The position numbers were made by a program, and so were the translations under genes. Positions 36,243 to 45,521 of a stretch of 64,000 nt of DNA are shown here, piece by piece; position 1 is the first letter of the stretch; every line of letters starts with the position of its first letter. The DNA lies in assembly GCF_002813775.1 (NCBI RefSeq), contig NZ_CP020370.1, forward strand, positions 5,543,501 to 5,607,500, written 5' to 3'. The notes under the pieces were generated by a model, which worked only from the letters and a program-made list of their open reading frames with translations, did not search any database and was not told the origin of the DNA. The DNA is from Candidatus Thiodictyon syntrophicum (lineage in GTDB: Bacteria; Pseudomonadota; Gammaproteobacteria; Chromatiales; Chromatiaceae).

Positions 36243-37144
36243 GATACCGCATCGAGCGCGACTGCCGCATCCTCTATCCCACCCCGGTGAGGGAACATCA
36301 CTGCCAGGTCCGCCTGGCGCCTTGGGAGGACGGTAATCAGGCACTGACCCGCCTGGACCTGACGGTCTCGCCGGCGACCCTGCCGGTCGCCCGTTACGAC
36401 GGCTTCGGCAACCTGACACACCACTTCGGCGTGCTCAGCGCCCACCGTGCGCTTGAATTCACCCTCAGCGCCGAGGTCGAGACCAGGCTATCGAACCCGT
36501 TCGACTTCGAGGTCCTGAGCCCGGCCCGGGAACGCGTCTGGCTGACGGACAGCCTGCACCAGGCCCCGCGTCTGTGGGACTTCGTCTACCACCAGGGGTG
36601 TCTGACCCCCAAGCTCCCCGAGAAGATCGCCGGCCGCCCCACGCCCGAATGGCAGGAGGGGGTGGCGGTATTGAAGCAAATTCAGGAGGCGCTGGCCTGG
36701 GTCCATAGCGTCGCCGAGTTCGACCCCTTGGAGACGCAATCGGCCAGCGCCCTGCCGGACCTCTTCAGTGCCGCACGCGGCACCGCCGCCGACCTGTCCC
36801 ACCTGTTGATCGCGCTCCTGCGGGGCTGGGCCCTGCCGGCCCGCTTCGTCTCCGGCTACCAGGACGCCGCCTGGTTCGAGCCCGACGACGAGGCCCCCGC
36901 GGGCACCGCCGCGCGCCCCCAGGCCCTGCACAACTGGGTCGAGACCCTGGTCCCCGGGGCTGGCTGGCGCGGTTTCGACCCCGCCTTCGGCCTGCTCGCC
37001 GACGACACCTACATCCGCGTCGCGGTAGGGCGCGACGCCCACGACGTAAGCCCGCTGCGCCATACCAGCAAGGGCGCCGGCGACAGCCCGGAAGTGACGG
37101 AGACGTTGCGCGTCACCCGCCTGGACGGGGCCCCTGCCCCTTAG
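36239..37144 (+). CDS. Transglutaminase-like protein lacking the catalytic Cys
   Basis: 301 residues: bacterial transglutaminase N-terminal domain, then a core. Where active relatives read G-V-C-Q-D, this one reads A-R-G-T-A-A-D-L-S-H-L (about residue 182), so the nucleophile Cys is Ala. The His region is A-L-H-N-W-V-E-T-L-V-P-G-A-G-W (about 230), so the His is kept, and the Asp is in G-F-D-P-A-F-G (about 247). The fold appears intact, so the protein may be a non-catalytic partner. GTG 36239 overlaps the alpha-E stop. Confidence 0.85.
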   Translation: MRYRIERDCRILYPTPVREHHCQVRLAPWEDGNQALTRLDLTVSPATLPVARYDGFGNLTHHFGVLSAHRALEFTLSAEVETRLSNPFDFEVLSPARERVWLTDSLHQAPRLWDFVYHQGCLTPKLPEKIAGRPTPEWQEGVAVLKQIQEALAWVHSVAEFDPLETQSASALPDLFSAARGTAADLSHLLIALLRGWALPARFVSGYQDAAWFEPDDEAPAGTAARPQALHNWVETLVPGAGWRGFDPAFGLLADDTYIRVAVGRDAHDVSPLRHTSKGAGDSPEVTETLRVTRLDGAPAP

Positions 37145-37453
37145 TCACGAGTCAAGAACAGGTTAAACACGACACAATCGTTGTCGTTGTCGTTGTCGTA
37201 ATCGTAATCGGAGAACCGATGCCATTTCGGGTGCGAGAGAATCCGGGCGCGACGATAACCTCGATTACGACAACGACAACGACAACGGTACCAAGCACAT
37301 TCCCTAATGGAACTGTTTCACTCGCACCTACCCTCGGCGACGGAGTAAACATTGGGGGGACGAGGTCAATACCACTCACAAAAAAGGCATACCCCGGCCC
37401 GTCCCCAGCCCGGCCTTCGCACCAGCCGGGGGGCCGAGGTGGCCACCCGCCCA
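37145..37453. repeat. Second CGTTGT-hexamer palindromic element
   Basis: The element at about 37178-37287 has the same design and orientation as the one at 35003: TCGTTGT hexamers, the inner segment ATTTCGGGTGCGAGAGAATC, then ACAACG hexamers. The two copies bracket the alpha-E/transglutaminase pair as direct repeats. The remainder (37288-37453) holds nothing recognised. Confidence 0.75.
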
Positions 37454-40400
37454 CTAGCCCAGGAGTTCAAGCAGCCCGAACCCAAGGGTCCCGAAGGGGA
37501 GAATGGCGAGCTTGATCAATGGGTTCTCCGAGAACCGCTGGAACGCGAAATCGTGCATCGTCTCGACCCGCTCGATCAGGTTCTCCAACTGCCGCCGCGG
37601 CGGCAGCCCCCCGGGACGCGCCGCGGCATCGCGCAACTGGTCGCGATAGTCACCCAGGGTAGCCGCTCGCAGTCGCCGCGCCGCGCGCTGCACGATCCAG
37701 GCCGAGAGCAGGAGGTAGAAGGCCAGCACGACGAAGGCGATCAGGATCGCGGGCGACAGCACGGTCGTGTCGAACCAGGGCAGGCGCGCGGCGACCAGCA
37801 GCAGCAATACCAGGAGTGGATAGACGGCGGCGCGCACGGCCATGTCCGCGTAGCGGGCGACCACACGCAGACTGATCCAGCGGTCGACGAGACTGATGTC
37901 GACCCGCAGTTCCTCGTCCGCGTAGCGCCGACGAACCGGTTCGGGCCAAGAGACCGTCTTCGGACTCAGTTCGGCGATCAGGTGCCGTGCGCAGAACGCC
38001 AGATCCAGATACAGAAAGACGAGCACCGACACGCCGAAAATGCTGAGTGGGCGCAGGTTGATCATGAACTGCCGGAGATCCTCACCGCGCAGGGCGCCCG
38101 TGCCGCTGTTCCCGCCGATGGCCGGAAACAGGCTCATGACGAAGAAAAAAAACAACAGGGCCAGGGACAGGGGACCCAGCAGGCGCAAATCGAGCCGGAC
38201 GCGGCGCCGATGCCGCTGCCAGAGCGCTTGCGCCTGGTCCGATTCCCGGCTGCCCTCCGCGGGTAGCGCAGGCCCATCATCGCTGGCACCGGCCCCGGGC
38301 GTTGCGACAGCCCCCGATCCCGCCTGCTCACCGGGTCCCGTCGTCTCATCGAGACCCCCGCGCACCCGCTTCAGGCGGCCCGCCAGGCTGGCACCGCGGC
38401 AGCGCAGCCAGGCCCAGTCCCGCGCAAAGCCCTCGCGATACGACTGCGCGGATACGGACCTCGGCCGACTGTCGGCAGCGGCATTCGTGATATAGCGCCG
38501 CTCGATCTCGCCGAGGGCGCGCGCCCGCTCCATGAACATCAGGGGGACGAACAGGACCGACAGGGCCACGGCGAGGGTGGTCAGGTAGATAGGTATCCAG
38601 CCGCTGGTCCCGCTAGCGAGGCTGAAGGGTTCCGTAGGGACCCCGGGCGGGCGCAGCGGATAGACCAATACGGAATGACTAAAGGCGTACCACAGGCCCA
38701 AGGCCAGCAGGATGACCAGCACCAGCAGCCCCAGCGCACCCAGGGGGTGCGTACGCAGGAATCTGCGGATGGCGGGGTCATAGAGAAGATAGACACCGGC
38801 CAGGGTGAGTGTGAAATAGAAGAACGCCAGCAGCCAATCGGCCGACTTCCCCGGGGCCAAGCCCCGGGTGGTCGGGTCGGGGGGGCTGGGCACCGCGGCC
38901 GGGTTCACGAGTTCGGTCGGGCCGTTGCGACTTGACTCCGTCCTCGGCACCGCCGGGTCGACAGGTGCGGCCGGGTTCACGAGCGCGATCGGGCCGTGGC
39001 GGCCGATCTCGTAGAGTCTCACCACCGCGGCTGGCTTGTCGATGACCTGGCAGCGCGCGGCCCTGGTCTCGTCCGACGCGGTGCCGCGCGGGAAGGCCTG
39101 GCGTACGGCATGGAAGATCGCGGTCTGGTAGTTCGTCCGAAACGGCGGGAACGAGGCACTGGGGTCGCACTCGGCGGGTCTCAGGTCAAAGCCGCTGGCG
39201 ACGATGAGCCCGCGCGTCGCCTGTTCGTAGGCCGAGTCGAACATCCGGGCGTCGAGATCCGTCGTGAAGAAGACGGCGGCGGGAAACTTCGGGCGCAGCG
39301 CCTGCAGGATCAGCATCTTGTCGTGCAGGTCGCTGCCCAGGATGCCGATGGCGAAGACCCGGTTCGGCCCCTCGGCCAGTTCATCCGCCAGGCGGCGCAG
39401 ATAGTCCAGTTGCGCCTGACCCTCGGCGCGCTCGTTAGCGGGGGTGACCCGGGGCGGCGGCGACAGGGCCCCGGACGCCGCCCCCGGGGCCGCGCGCGGG
39501 GCCTCCTGCTTGCCCTGGGAGGATGGGATGTTGCCATCCAATCCGCGCATATAAGTAAACAGGTCGACGCGGGGCTGGCCCTCGTCGTGGCCAGCCAACG
39601 GAACGAGATGCTTCTGCACCGCCAGCGGCAAGGAGCGACCGTAAATGGTATCCCACTCTGAAATGAGAACGACGCGTTTTACCCTTTTAGGCTCATGGAT
39701 ATCAGCCGGACCCGCCGCCCCGAACCAACCGCCCACAATACCATTGACCCACTGGGTGATCTGTCTTGGCCATTCCAGTATAAGAGCAGGGTTGCCCAAG
39801 ATACCCTTGACCCATTCGTTGATCTGTCTCGGCCATCCCAGTGGAGGCGACGGGTTACTCTGGGAGTAGAGTCCACGGTCGCGCAGTTCCAGATTCAGTC
39901 GAACCGCCAAGTGGTCATCGGTGGGAATGAAACGCCGCAGGCTCACCCGCAGCGCCGGGCAATCGTAGGCGCTATCTTTGCAATCACCCCGACGCTCGGA
40001 ATCGAGGCCGACGGCACGCTTCAGGCTTTCATCCGTCGCCGTGGCAATCGCCGAGAAAAACTCCAGTTCCAGCGGCGGGTCCGCCGCGGTTTTCTTGAAT
40101 GTATAGATATCCTTGAGGTAGCCCACCAGTCCGTCGGAACTGGCCGGACCCAGCACCTTGACCGGGGCCACGATACGCATCCGGGGATCCATCCCGGCGG
40201 CCGCCTGCTCGACCACCGCCCGGATACGGCTCAGCGGTTCCTGCTTGAAGGCGTCGCTGGCGAGCCACAGGAGCATCAGCCTGTCCGGGGCCTCTCCCGC
40301 TTTCAGGCGCTCGAACCGCTCGTACGGCACCACCTTGGGAAGGCCGTCCCCATGGGGCTGAAAGTAGCCGACATGGGTCGAGTCGACCGGCAGGTAACGG

Positions 40401-40789
40401 CTCATCTCGAGGGCCGACAGGATCGCGTGGCGCGAGCGCAGGCGACCCTCCACGGACTCCGCATAGGGTTCCGCATTGACCAACACGGCCAGGACTTGCG
40501 TCGGCTCGTCCGGGGCCGGGGCTGCGGTCGGGGCCGGAGCCGGCGGCGGTGCCGTGGTGGGGTCGGGGCGCGGCTCCGGGGGTTTCAGAAAGCGCTCGAC
40601 GGCCTCGAAGGGGTCCTGCCACAGGCGTGCCGGGACCTTCTGATCAGAAAAAGACTGGTCCGCCAGGCCGGAATTGGGGGGGCGCAGGGTTTGCAGCGGC
40701 GCGCCGTCGAACCAGACGACGCCGACGACCGCAAGCACCGCGACCACCCCGGGCACGGTGAAACCAAGACCAGTGTTGGACGCGCTCAT
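37454..40789 (-). CDS. Large membrane protein of unknown function with periplasmic-binding-like region
   Basis: 1111 residues. N-terminal membrane anchor (F-T-V-P-G-V-V-A-V-L-A-V-V-G-V-V), a Pro/Ala linker (about 70-95), and a soluble region of about 550 residues. Segments such as V-V-L-I-S-E-W-D-T-I-Y-G, F-A-I-G-I-L-G-S-D-L-H-D-K and A-A-V-F-F-T-T-D-L-D-A-R-M resemble type 1 periplasmic-binding folds. About seven further membrane helices follow in two groups (residues about 660-770 and 890-1040), with a soluble C-terminal stretch. I do not recognise the family. It is transcribed divergently from ubiD. Confidence 0.75.
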   Translation of the reverse strand: MSASNTGLGFTVPGVVAVLAVVGVVWFDGAPLQTLRPPNSGLADQSFSDQKVPARLWQDPFEAVERFLKPPEPRPDPTTAPPPAPAPTAAPAPDEPTQVLAVLVNAEPYAESVEGRLRSRHAILSALEMSRYLPVDSTHVGYFQPHGDGLPKVVPYERFERLKAGEAPDRLMLLWLASDAFKQEPLSRIRAVVEQAAAGMDPRMRIVAPVKVLGPASSDGLVGYLKDIYTFKKTAADPPLELEFFSAIATATDESLKRAVGLDSERRGDCKDSAYDCPALRVSLRRFIPTDDHLAVRLNLELRDRGLYSQSNPSPPLGWPRQINEWVKGILGNPALILEWPRQITQWVNGIVGGWFGAAGPADIHEPKRVKRVVLISEWDTIYGRSLPLAVQKHLVPLAGHDEGQPRVDLFTYMRGLDGNIPSSQGKQEAPRAAPGAASGALSPPPRVTPANERAEGQAQLDYLRRLADELAEGPNRVFAIGILGSDLHDKMLILQALRPKFPAAVFFTTDLDARMFDSAYEQATRGLIVASGFDLRPAECDPSASFPPFRTNYQTAIFHAVRQAFPRGTASDETRAARCQVIDKPAAVVRLYEIGRHGPIALVNPAAPVDPAVPRTESSRNGPTELVNPAAVPSPPDPTTRGLAPGKSADWLLAFFYFTLTLAGVYLLYDPAIRRFLRTHPLGALGLLVLVILLALGLWYAFSHSVLVYPLRPPGVPTEPFSLASGTSGWIPIYLTTLAVALSVLFVPLMFMERARALGEIERRYITNAAADSRPRSVSAQSYREGFARDWAWLRCRGASLAGRLKRVRGGLDETTGPGEQAGSGAVATPGAGASDDGPALPAEGSRESDQAQALWQRHRRRVRLDLRLLGPLSLALLFFFFVMSLFPAIGGNSGTGALRGEDLRQFMINLRPLSIFGVSVLVFLYLDLAFCARHLIAELSPKTVSWPEPVRRRYADEELRVDISLVDRWISLRVVARYADMAVRAAVYPLLVLLLLVAARLPWFDTTVLSPAILIAFVVLAFYLLLSAWIVQRAARRLRAATLGDYRDQLRDAAARPGGLPPRRQLENLIERVETMHDFAFQRFSENPLIKLAILPFGTLGFGLLELLG

Positions 40790-41114
40790 GACTCCCCCTC
40801 GAACCCCTTTGAATCGGTCGGCGAACCACGGAACCTTGGGAGCCGGACTTCCGCCCGGTGCTCGGGCCTAATGATAGGCGATGGTGCGACCGTTTCCAGG
40901 ATTTCATCAGAACCTTGAGTAACCGAAGGCCATCGATCCTGCCGCGCCACCCTGTTCAAGGCGGCCGGCGCCTGGAGGCGGTGCGGTACGCCACTGAGCG
41001 GCACTGGGGCCGCCGACGAGAGTAAACAGGCTCCGTCCCCTGGTCTACCCTTGAGCCCGCCCGCGCAATCCCCCATGATGCCGCTCCCCCATCAGGTCCA
41101 GGTCCGCCCCACCC
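40790..41114. other. Divergent intergenic region
   Basis: Between the unknown membrane-protein gene and ubiD. No repeat, RNA or gene recognised; it presumably holds both promoters. Confidence 0.4.
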
Positions 41115-42578
41115 ATGAAATACGCCGATCTCCGCGACTTCATCGACCAACTGGAACAACGCGGTGAGTTGAAGCGCGTCCGGGCCGAGGTCGACCCCCA
41201 TCTGGAGGTCACCGAGATCTGCGACCGGACGCTGCGCGCCGGCGGTCCGGCGCTCCTGTTCGAGCGGCCCAAGGGGTCGCGTGTCCCGCTGCTCGGCAAC
41301 CTGTTCGGCACCCCCAAACGGGTGGCCCTGGGGATGGGGGAGGAGTCGGTGGCGGCCCTGCGCGAGGTCGGTCGGCTGCTCGCCTTCCTCAAGGAGCCGG
41401 ACCCGCCCAAGGGGCTGCGCGAGGCCTGGGCGGCACTGCCGATCTTCAAGAAGGTCCTGGACATGGCCCCCAAGGTCAGGCGCAACGCCCCCTGCCAGGA
41501 GCAGGTCTGCGCGGGCGGGCAGGTGGACCTGGGGCGCTACCCGATCCAACATTGTTGGCCGGGCGACGCCGCACGGCTCATCACCTGGGGCCTCGTGATC
41601 ACCCGCGGTCCGGAGAAGCCGCGGCAGAACCTGGGCATCTACCGGATGCAGGTGCTGGGACCCAACCGGGTCATCATGCGCTGGCTGGCCCACCGGGGGG
41701 GCGCGCTGGACTTGCGCGACTTCCAGCGGGCGCACCCGGGCCAGCCCTTCCCGGTGGCGGTGGCCCTGGGGGCAGACCCCGCGACCATCCTGGCGGCCGT
41801 GACACCGGTGCCGGACAGCCTGTCGGAATACGCCTTCGCCGGCCTGCTGCGGGGCAGTCGCACCGAGGTGGCCACCGCTCTGGGGTCGGACCTGCAGGTG
41901 CCGGCCAGGGCCGAGATCGTACTGGAGGGGCACATCTACCCGGACGACCTGGCGGCCGAGGGTCCCTTCGGCGACCACACCGGCTATTACAACGAGGTCG
42001 ACCGCTTCCCGGTCTTCACCATCGAGCGGATCACCCAGCGCGCCGACCCCATCTATCACAGCACCTATACCGGCCGACCGCCGGACGAACCGGCGATCCT
42101 GGGGGTGGCGTTGAACGAGGTCTTCGTGCCGATCCTGTGCAAACAGTTCCCGGAGATCCAGGACTTCTACCTGCCCCCGGAGGGCTGCTCCTATCGGCTG
42201 GCGATCGTCAGCATGAAGAAGCAGTACCCGGGGCACGCCAAGCGAGTGATGATGGGCGTCTGGTCCTTCCTGCGCCAATTCATGTACACCAAGTTCGTCA
42301 TCGTGGTGGACGAGGACATCAACCCGCGGGACTGGCAGGACGTGATCTGGGCCATGACCACCCGCATGGACCCGGCGCGCGACACGGTGATGATCGAGAA
42401 CACCCCGATCGATTACCTGGACTTCGCCTCCCCGGTGTCGGGGCTCGGGTCCAAGATCGGGTTCGACGCGACCAACAAATGGCCGGGCGAGACCACCCGC
42501 GAGTGGGGCCAACCGATCCGCATGGATGATGCGGTGCGCGAGCGGGTGGATCGGATCTGGGCCGATCTGGGGATTTAG
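41115..42578 (+). CDS. ubiD: 4-hydroxy-3-polyprenylbenzoate decarboxylase
   Basis: 487 residues, the length of proteobacterial UbiD. It uses prenylated FMN (made by UbiX) to decarboxylate the polyprenyl-hydroxybenzoate intermediate of ubiquinone. The start [14 protein letters not shown] and [13 protein letters not shown] are diagnostic. [10 protein letters not shown] near 175 and the catalytic E-x-x-x-R-x-x-E region (near residue 277-295, with [15 protein letters not shown]) are present. No other ubi gene is adjacent. Confidence 0.95.
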   Translation: MKYADLRDFIDQLEQRGELKRVRAEVDPHLEVTEICDRTLRAGGPALLFERPKGSRVPLLGNLFGTPKRVALGMGEESVAALREVGRLLAFLKEPDPPKGLREAWAALPIFKKVLDMAPKVRRNAPCQEQVCAGGQVDLGRYPIQHCWPGDAARLITWGLVITRGPEKPRQNLGIYRMQVLGPNRVIMRWLAHRGGALDLRDFQRAHPGQPFPVAVALGADPATILAAVTPVPDSLSEYAFAGLLRGSRTEVATALGSDLQVPARAEIVLEGHIYPDDLAAEGPFGDHTGYYNEVDRFPVFTIERITQRADPIYHSTYTGRPPDEPAILGVALNEVFVPILCKQFPEIQDFYLPPEGCSYRLAIVSMKKQYPGHAKRVMMGVWSFLRQFMYTKFVIVVDEDINPRDWQDVIWAMTTRMDPARDTVMIENTPIDYLDFASPVSGLGSKIGFDATNKWPGETTREWGQPIRMDDAVRERVDRIWADLGI

Positions 42579-42984
42579 GTGAACTCCGGATAATTTTATA
42601 CCCGTACAACCAACCGGAGGTCGAGGCTTCAGCCGGATGCGGCGCCGCTGCCCGCTAAAGCGTCGGCCTCCGGTCGAGTCGCCCCGGCCATCGTAGGTCG
42701 AGCCTTCGTGGTACGGAGATTTTCGGAAATCGCCTTAGTACCCGGTTTCGGCTTCTCTTGCGTAGCGACCCCAACGGGGTCGAACATACCAGCCCAGGGC
42801 AGCGCCCTGGGTATGGGTTATCGTAGCGCTTAGCCCTGAAAGGGCGTGACATAACGGCGCGGCTCCTTATGTCACGCCCTTTCGGGGCTGGGCCGGATAA
42901 ACAACGCTATCCCAGGGCGTTGCCCTGGGCTGGTATGTCGAGCCCCTGCGGGGCTTGAGCAGGCGCAGCCAGGAGTAGCGTCCA
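42579..42984. repeat. Intergenic palindromic modules related to the GDSL composite insert
   Basis: From about 42772 to 42960: GACCCCAACGGGGTC, CAGCCCAGGGCAGCGCCCTG, then AGCCCTGAAAGGGCGTGACA and the inverse TGTCACGCCCTTTCGGGGCT, CCCAGGGCGTTGCCCTGGGC and AGCCCCTGCGGGGCTTGAG. These are the same modules as 24687-24918 but joined in the opposite order. About 42600-42720 holds weaker inverted repeats. No gene. Confidence 0.8.
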
Positions 42985-43152
42985 ATGTCAGAAACCTCTA
43001 TCGCCGACACGAAGAGCCAGCGCGCGAGTTTCTGGGACCAAATCGAAGCGATGCGCGCGGATTCCGGATTTCAGCCAGTCGACCTGACCCCGCAGGAAGT
43101 TCGTGCTTGGCGCGACCGCAGCGACGGGCGCGATTTCCAGTGGCCGCAATGA
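42985..43152 (+). CDS. Small antitoxin of a VapBC-like pair
   Basis: 55 residues: M-S-E-T-S-I-A-D-T-K-S-Q-R-A-S-F-W-D-Q-I-E, ending with R-A-W-R-D-R-S-D-G-R-D-F-Q-W-P-Q. The size, the C-terminal end and the ATGA overlap with a PIN-type reading frame point to a VapB-like antitoxin. AGGAG lies 9 bases upstream of the ATG. Frame intact. Confidence 0.6.
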   Translation: MSETSIADTKSQRASFWDQIEAMRADSGFQPVDLTPQEVRAWRDRSDGRDFQWPQ

Positions 43153-43238
43153 AGTACCTACTCGACACCAACGTGGTTTCCGAGCCGGTCGCATCCACAC
43201 CGAACGCCGACGGCATGGGCCATATCAAGGCAAACTGA
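43149..43238 (+). pseudogene. Truncated VapC PIN toxin
   Basis: Begins M-K-Y-L-L-D-T-N-V-V-S-E, the unmistakable start of VapC-family PIN toxins with the first catalytic Asp, then loses the match after about 14 residues and stops at codon 30. The following DNA is repeat-derived (GTGGCCGGAATGTTGATCAA, TAGGGTGGACAAGCG). About 100 residues are missing. Confidence 0.8.
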
Positions 43239-43805
43239 ATCCGGCCAGATCCCGGCCGCGACGAAGGGTGGCCGGAATGTTGATCAAACATCGTAGGGTG
43301 GACAAGCGTAGCGCAGTCCACCAGCGACGGCGCAAGCCTAAGAGTCCGGACAGTGCCACCCGGATGTACCAGTACCGCGAAGAGGCTTCCCGGTACCCGT
43401 CCGGCGATCGATCAAGCGCGAACAATCAGGTGATTTGCGCATCAGTTCATACCCTCAGGATACACCGACCCGGTGAGAGCGGATTTACCGTGAAAGCCCG
43501 GCGGGGCCTTGTGGGAGCGGCTTCAGCCGCGACGAGGCCTCGCGGGATGCCCGAGCGCCGCGGCCTTGCATCGCGGCTAACGATGATGAAGTCTTGTCCG
43601 TCACCCCGGAACATGAGAGATCCATGTGGGAGCGGCCTGTGGCCGCGATGCGGCGCCGCGGCGAACGCCGACGCCGCGTTCCGCACGCGGCCCGTCGCGG
43701 CTGAAGCCGCTCCCACAGCGTCGCTGCGCGACTCTCACGGTGACGCCTCGACCTCCTGTCTCCCGGCAGGGCGCGCCGCACCGGGGCGCGGCGCCCCCGG
43801 GTGGC
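43239..43805. repeat. Repeat-filled intergenic region
   Basis: Fragments of the GGCC/TTGATCAT and GTAGGGTGGACAAGCG palindromes (about 43268-43325), then GTGGGAGCGGCTTCAGCCGC at 43511, GTGGGAGCGGCCTGTGGCCG at 43626 and the inverse GCGGCTGAAGCCGCTCCCAC ending 43716. No gene. Confidence 0.7.
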
Positions 43806-44186
43806 TCAGTAGCGCCCGCCGCCTTCCCGGCCGCCGCCGTCGCGGTCACGATCACGGCCGCCACCGCCGCCGCCCCAGCCACCACCGCCGCCACCGCCCC
43901 CTCCACCACCACCACCACCGCCGCCACGCGGACGGCTCTGCTGGTCGCGCGGGCGCGCCTCGTTGACGGTCAGTTTGCGGCCCTTGAACACGGACTCGTT
44001 GAGTTCCTTGATGGCGGTCTCCGCCTCCGTGCCGTTGGGCATGTCCACAAACCCGAAGCCCTTGGACTGTCCGGAAAACTTGTCCTTGATGACCTCGGCG
44101 CTGGCGAGTTCCCCGTACTCGCCGAACACGTCGCGCAAATCCTCATCGGTGACGGTATAGGTTAGGTTGCCTACGTAGATCCTCAT
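43806..44186 (-). CDS. RRM RNA-binding protein with Gly-rich tail
   Basis: 126 residues: one RNA recognition motif with RNP2 I-Y-V-G-N-L (3-8) and RNP1 K-G-F-G-F-V-D-M (about 42-49), then a C-terminal R-G-G and poly-Gly tail. Such proteins are cold-inducible RNA chaperones in cyanobacteria and many proteobacteria. The 5' leader (44187-44340) is long and may carry regulation, but I see no defined element. Confidence 0.92.
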   Translation of the reverse strand: MRIYVGNLTYTVTDEDLRDVFGEYGELASAEVIKDKFSGQSKGFGFVDMPNGTEAETAIKELNESVFKGRKLTVNEARPRDQQSRPRGGGGGGGGGGGGGGGGWGGGGGGRDRDRDGGGREGGGRY

Positions 44187-44411
44187 CGCTTTCTCTCACG
44201 CTTCTTGTGTATTGATCGGAGGAAACCCGAGGAGCGACCAACACACAAGTCCGCTCACCGGAAACTGAGAGTCTGCGCAGGCACCACTGCCTGGCCGGCA
44301 CCGCCCTGCCCCGGACACCCGGCCAGTGCGATCGAAACAAGATGAAAAGTAGTGGATCAAGGTCAAGGCGTCAACCATGCTGCGATGAAAAAAGGCTTGA
44401 CCCTGACCACC

Positions 44412-44654
44412 TCAGTCGATATTGCCCTTGCGATGCTGATCGTAGAGGTAGCCGCCCAGGGCGCCCACGCCAAGCCCGATCAGGGCGCCGGCACCGGCGT
44501 TGGCACTCAGGGAACCGATCAGGGCACCGCCCGCGGCGCCCATGAGCGCGCCGCTCCCGGCGCGGCTGCCGGTGGTGGTCCCGCAACCGGCGATGGCCAG
44601 CGTGGCGATCAGGAGGCTGGGGACGGCGAGGGTCTTGAATGAGAAGGTCTTCAT
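44412..44654 (-). CDS. Glycine-zipper lipoprotein
   Basis: 80 residues. Signal peptide with lipobox I-A-G-C near residue 24, then glycine-zipper repeats (G-A-L-M-G-A-A-G-G-A-L-I-G and G-A-L-I-G-L-G-V-G-A-L-G-G) and an end Y-L-Y-D-Q-H-R-K. Resembles YMGG/OsmB-like outer-membrane lipoproteins of unknown detailed role. Confidence 0.85.
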   Translation of the reverse strand: MKTFSFKTLAVPSLLIATLAIAGCGTTTGSRAGSGALMGAAGGALIGSLSANAGAGALIGLGVGALGGYLYDQHRKGNID

Positions 44655-44756
44655 ACGCGGGACTCCTGGAATGTGGCGGACGCGACGCGGAAATGTGAGA
44701 GGCCGATGGGGCTCAAGGAAGCCGGACCGGGGGATCGATCAGCACCGAGGACGCCC

Positions 44757-45158
44757 TCAACCCTTGCAGGGATACTTGGCCGCCAGGGCGCGGAGCAGGC
44801 CCAGCACGGGCGGCGCGCCCATTGCCTGCGCGTCCCCGGCCTTGGCCGCGGCCCAGGCATTGAAGGCAGTGACCCCGTCCTCGATGGTGGCATTCGGCGG
44901 GAAACAGACCAGGCGCTTCAACTTCCCCGGCTTGCTGACCGCGTCGTGGTACTGGGCCACCGCCTCGATGAAGGCCCGACACGCCTGGCGGGCCGGCGGA
45001 TACTCGGCCGCGTCCGCCGGCACCGAGCAAATGCCGTAGAGTCCCTTGGTGGTATCGAAGCGGAAATCGGCGTTCTCCACCGCCGCCGCGCGGTGACCGA
45101 GACCCAGCGTGAGCAGGGCGGCGAGCCCGGCGTTGATCGCTACTCGTTTGGAAATCAT
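44757..45158 (-). CDS. Rap1a/Tai-family periplasmic protein
   Basis: 133 residues. Signal peptide (A-G-L-A-A-L-L-T-L-G-L-G-H-R-A-A-A), then Y-G-I-C-S, C-R-A-F-I-E-A-V-A-Q-Y, L-V-C-F-P-P-N-A-T-I-E-D and a C-terminal A-A-K-Y-P-C, the Cys pattern of the Rap1a/Tai group. Founding members are immunity proteins to type VI amidase effectors. No effector gene is adjacent, so here it may be an orphan or a housekeeping homologue. Confidence 0.65.
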   Translation of the reverse strand: MISKRVAINAGLAALLTLGLGHRAAAVENADFRFDTTKGLYGICSVPADAAEYPPARQACRAFIEAVAQYHDAVSKPGKLKRLVCFPPNATIEDGVTAFNAWAAAKAGDAQAMGAPPVLGLLRALAAKYPCKG

Positions 45159-45521
45159 GATGGCTCCACCTCGTTGATTGTCTGATCGACGCCCGCTAAA
45201 GGATCGGCGCGCGTTGCGCCGCGCCCAAAACGGCGCCGGCACCCCGGCCATTCTAGGCGATTTTCGGAACACCTTGTACCAAAGCAGGAGTGCCTTGTAG
45301 GGTGGATAAGGCGCGCGTGAGGACTTTGCAGACCGGGCACCGCGCTCGATCGCGCCGCATCCACCAAGCCTCCTCCCGGACGTTCTCACGGACCGGGCGT
45401 CGTTGTCGTTGTCGTAATCGTGGTCGGATTATTCGACAACGACAACGTACCCGGAATCTCGGTCACCACATCAGTTCTGATCGCACCCTAGCCAGTAGCC
45501 AGGTCCCGCTGCGATCAGGAC
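45159..45521. repeat. Intergenic with a third CGTTGT-type palindrome
   Basis: GTCGTTGTCGTTGTCGTAAT at about 45399 and the inverse CGACAACGACAACG ending about 45448 form a compact version of the hexamer element. No gene in the interval. Confidence 0.6.
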
